Shown one piece after another: positions 7,386-8,230 of a stretch of 8,230 bases of DNA. Within the stretch, counting starts at the first letter, position 1, and every line of letters starts with the position of its first letter. A program made the translations under genes and the position numbers. This stretch comes from Bacteroidota bacterium (GTDB lineage Bacteria; Bacteroidota; Ignavibacteria; SZUA-365; JAADGX01): positions 1 through 8,230 of the forward strand of contig JAJRXL010000015.1 of the NCBI GenBank assembly GCA_024276335.1, in the 5' to 3' direction. Below the pieces are notes generated by a model. It was not told the origin of the DNA, searched no databases, and was given only the letters and a program-made list of their open reading frames with translations.

Positions 7386-7661
7386 TTATTTTTCCACGAT
7401 CGCCAGGATGTCCGAGCGAGAGATGATGCGAATCTCGTCTCCATCCATGGTCAATTCCTCGCCGCCGTATTTTGCGAACAGGACCGTGTCGCCTTCCTTG
7501 ACGAGTTCCTTCAGTTCCTCGTCGGTTCCCACGGCGATGACGATTCCCGTCCGGGGTTTTTCCTTGGCGGTGTCAGGGATGATGATTCCGCCGGCGGATA
7601 CTTCTTCACCGGTTTCTTCGACCTTGACCACGACCCTGTCGTCGAGTGGTTTTAGCTTCAT
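7386..7661 (-). CDS. groES: Co-chaperonin GroES (Hsp10), not followed by groEL
   Basis: The 91-residue protein has the full GroES layout: the N-terminal KPLDDRVVVK strand (4-13), a mobile loop region (about 16-34) ending in GGIIIPD (24-30), GTDEELKELVKEGD (45-58), the VLFAKYGGEEL strand (60-70), and the SDILAIVEK end (83-91). GroES caps GroEL and lets enclosed proteins fold in the cytoplasm. The start is ATG at 7661 with GGAGG 9 bases before it. groES normally lies directly before groEL; here the downstream side is a 153-base gap and then a permease. The gene begins 24 bases after a glutaredoxin-like gene and is probably transcribed with it. No CIRCE repeat is near. It may be the only groES of the genome displaced from groEL, or an extra copy. 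Confidence 0.96.
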   Translation of the reverse strand: MKLKPLDDRVVVKVEETGEEVSAGGIIIPDTAKEKPRTGIVIAVGTDEELKELVKEGDTVLFAKYGGEELTMDGDEIRIISRSDILAIVEK

Positions 7662-7670
7662 AGAAGAATT

Positions 7671-7675
7671 CCTCC
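7671..7675 (-). promoter_or_regulatory. Ribosome binding site GGAGG of groES
   Basis: GGAGG with a 9-base spacer to the ATG at 7661 sits in the 24-base gap after the glutaredoxin-like gene. It is the strongest such site in the right half of the window and suggests that groES is translated independently of its upstream neighbour. Confidence 0.7.
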
Positions 7676-7685
7676 AGTTTTTTGG

Positions 7686-7943
7686 TTAATGGATACCAAG
7701 CAGTTGGTTGATTTTGGGTTTGTCGAAGCCCACTATCGGTCTGTTGTTAATCAGGATGACCGGCACTCCCTGTTGACCGGTACGCCGCACCATGTCGCGC
7801 GCGCCGTCCGGGTTCCGGGTGACGTCCACTTCCGTGAACCGGATGTTCTTTTCCCGGAAATAACGCTTGGCCTGACGGCAGAAGCCGCAGGTCGGCGTCG
7901 TGAAAATTACAACTTTTGGATGACGTGTACCCATGATTCTCAT
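7686..7943 (-). CDS. Small glutaredoxin-like thiol-disulfide oxidoreductase
   Basis: This 85-residue cytoplasmic protein has a thioredoxin-fold glutaredoxin core. The strand VVIFTTPTC leads into the active site Cys19-Gly-Phe-Cys22, followed by helix RQAKRYFREKN, the strand RFTEVDVT, the cis-proline motif GVPVI (Pro61) and a C-terminal GFDKPKINQLL. It probably reduces disulfides or mixed disulfides. The CGFC active site differs from classical CPYC, and the length fits the short YruB/NrdH-like glutaredoxins; a precise subfamily is not certain. The ATG at 7943 overlaps the stop of the OsmC gene as ATGA, and a second in-frame ATG lies at 7934, so the true start may be three codons later. The coupling with an OsmC-type thiol protein suggests a shared redox role. 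Confidence 0.92.
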   Translation of the reverse strand: MRIMGTRHPKVVIFTTPTCGFCRQAKRYFREKNIRFTEVDVTRNPDGARDMVRRTGQQGVPVILINNRPIVGFDKPKINQLLGIH

Positions 7944-8230
7944 TCCGTGGTTTGCGATGACTCGATTCTGTAGCTGTGCGTAAGAGTCACGGCTTTTTGC
8001 AGCATCGCCGAAACGCCGCAGTACTTGGTCTGGGAAAGCTCGATCGCGCGCTCGACGGCTTTTTCGGAGATGTTTTCGCCGTAGAAGACGTACTCGACAT
8101 GGATGGAGGAATATACTTTCGGGTGTTCGTCCGTTTCCTCGGCGGTAACGTGAATTTCAAACCGGTCGAGTTTCACCCGCTTCTTTTCCAGGATGGAAGC
8201 GACGTCGCTGCCCGTGCATCCACCCAGGGA
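7940..8230 (-). CDS. OsmC/YhfA-family thiol protein, N-terminus outside window
   Basis: The frame runs in from the window edge and 96 C-terminal residues are visible. SLGGCTGSDVASIL carries the first redox cysteine (visible residue 5), and SQTKYCGVSAML carries the second (residue 71). The order GGCTG...KYC is that of OsmC-family proteins, closest in look to the YhfA branch, while Ohr proteins use other surroundings. Family members reduce organic hydroperoxides with the first Cys; the function of the YhfA branch is less certain. The GTG at 8176 is not the real start, because the segment before it encodes the first catalytic cysteine in frame. The stop overlaps the start of the glutaredoxin-like gene by ATGA, so the two are translationally coupled. 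Confidence 0.92.
   Translation of the reverse strand, partial: SLGGCTGSDVASILEKKRVKLDRFEIHVTAEETDEHPKVYSSIHVEYVFYGENISEKAVERAIELSQTKYCGVSAMLQKAVTLTHSYRIESSQTTE

Noticed and set aside
7662..7685. Possible CIRCE heat-shock operator before groES
   Set aside because: The 24-base gap holds only a ribosome binding site and no TTAGCACTC/GAGTGCTAA repeat.
7940..8176. A complete 78-residue gene starting at GTG 8176
   Set aside because: The same frame continues upstream to the window edge and encodes the conserved GGCTG cysteine motif, so the gene is cut by the edge rather than starting here.

Overview
All eight genes that I can support lie on the minus strand, so the window is read here from its right end to its left end. 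It looks like a chromosomal stretch from a moderately G+C-rich bacterium, probably of the Bacteroidota/Chlorobiota (FCB) group. Two things suggest this. A perfect Bacteroidota-style promoter (-7 TAnnTTTG with an upstream TTG) sits in front of murA, and the window carries exported Asp-box (BNR, sortilin/VPS10-like) beta-propeller proteins, which are common in that group. The assignment below phylum level is open. I see no mobile element, CRISPR array, tRNA or rRNA.

Right part (about 7386-8230): a compact cluster. The C-terminal part of an OsmC/YhfA-type thiol protein, cut by the window edge, overlaps a small glutaredoxin-like gene by ATGA. After 24 bases a groES gene follows with a strong ribosome binding site. 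No groEL lies on its downstream side. The theme is redox and protein quality control.

Middle part (about 6122-7385): a 153-base gap that can fold into a long nested hairpin with perfect 11-base outer arms leads into a membrane permease resembling the PF11449/DUF2899 putative manganese or heavy-metal exporters. A second gap of 190 bases holds a weaker nested hairpin and the murA promoter.

Left part (1-6121): murA, which makes the first committed peptidoglycan precursor, starts with TTG. It is followed after 9 bases by a 339-residue exported Asp-box propeller. That gene overlaps by 8 bases a 585-residue exported protein with a helical N-terminal half, possibly an alpha/alpha-toroid of the polysaccharide-lyase type. 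After 103 bases comes a large exported Asp-box protein, of which 658 residues are visible before the window ends. The tight spacing suggests murA and the next two genes are co-transcribed. The large propeller may be part of the same unit or have its own promoter. The best candidates for something undescribed are the propeller/toroid/propeller secreted cassette and the structured leader in front of the permease.
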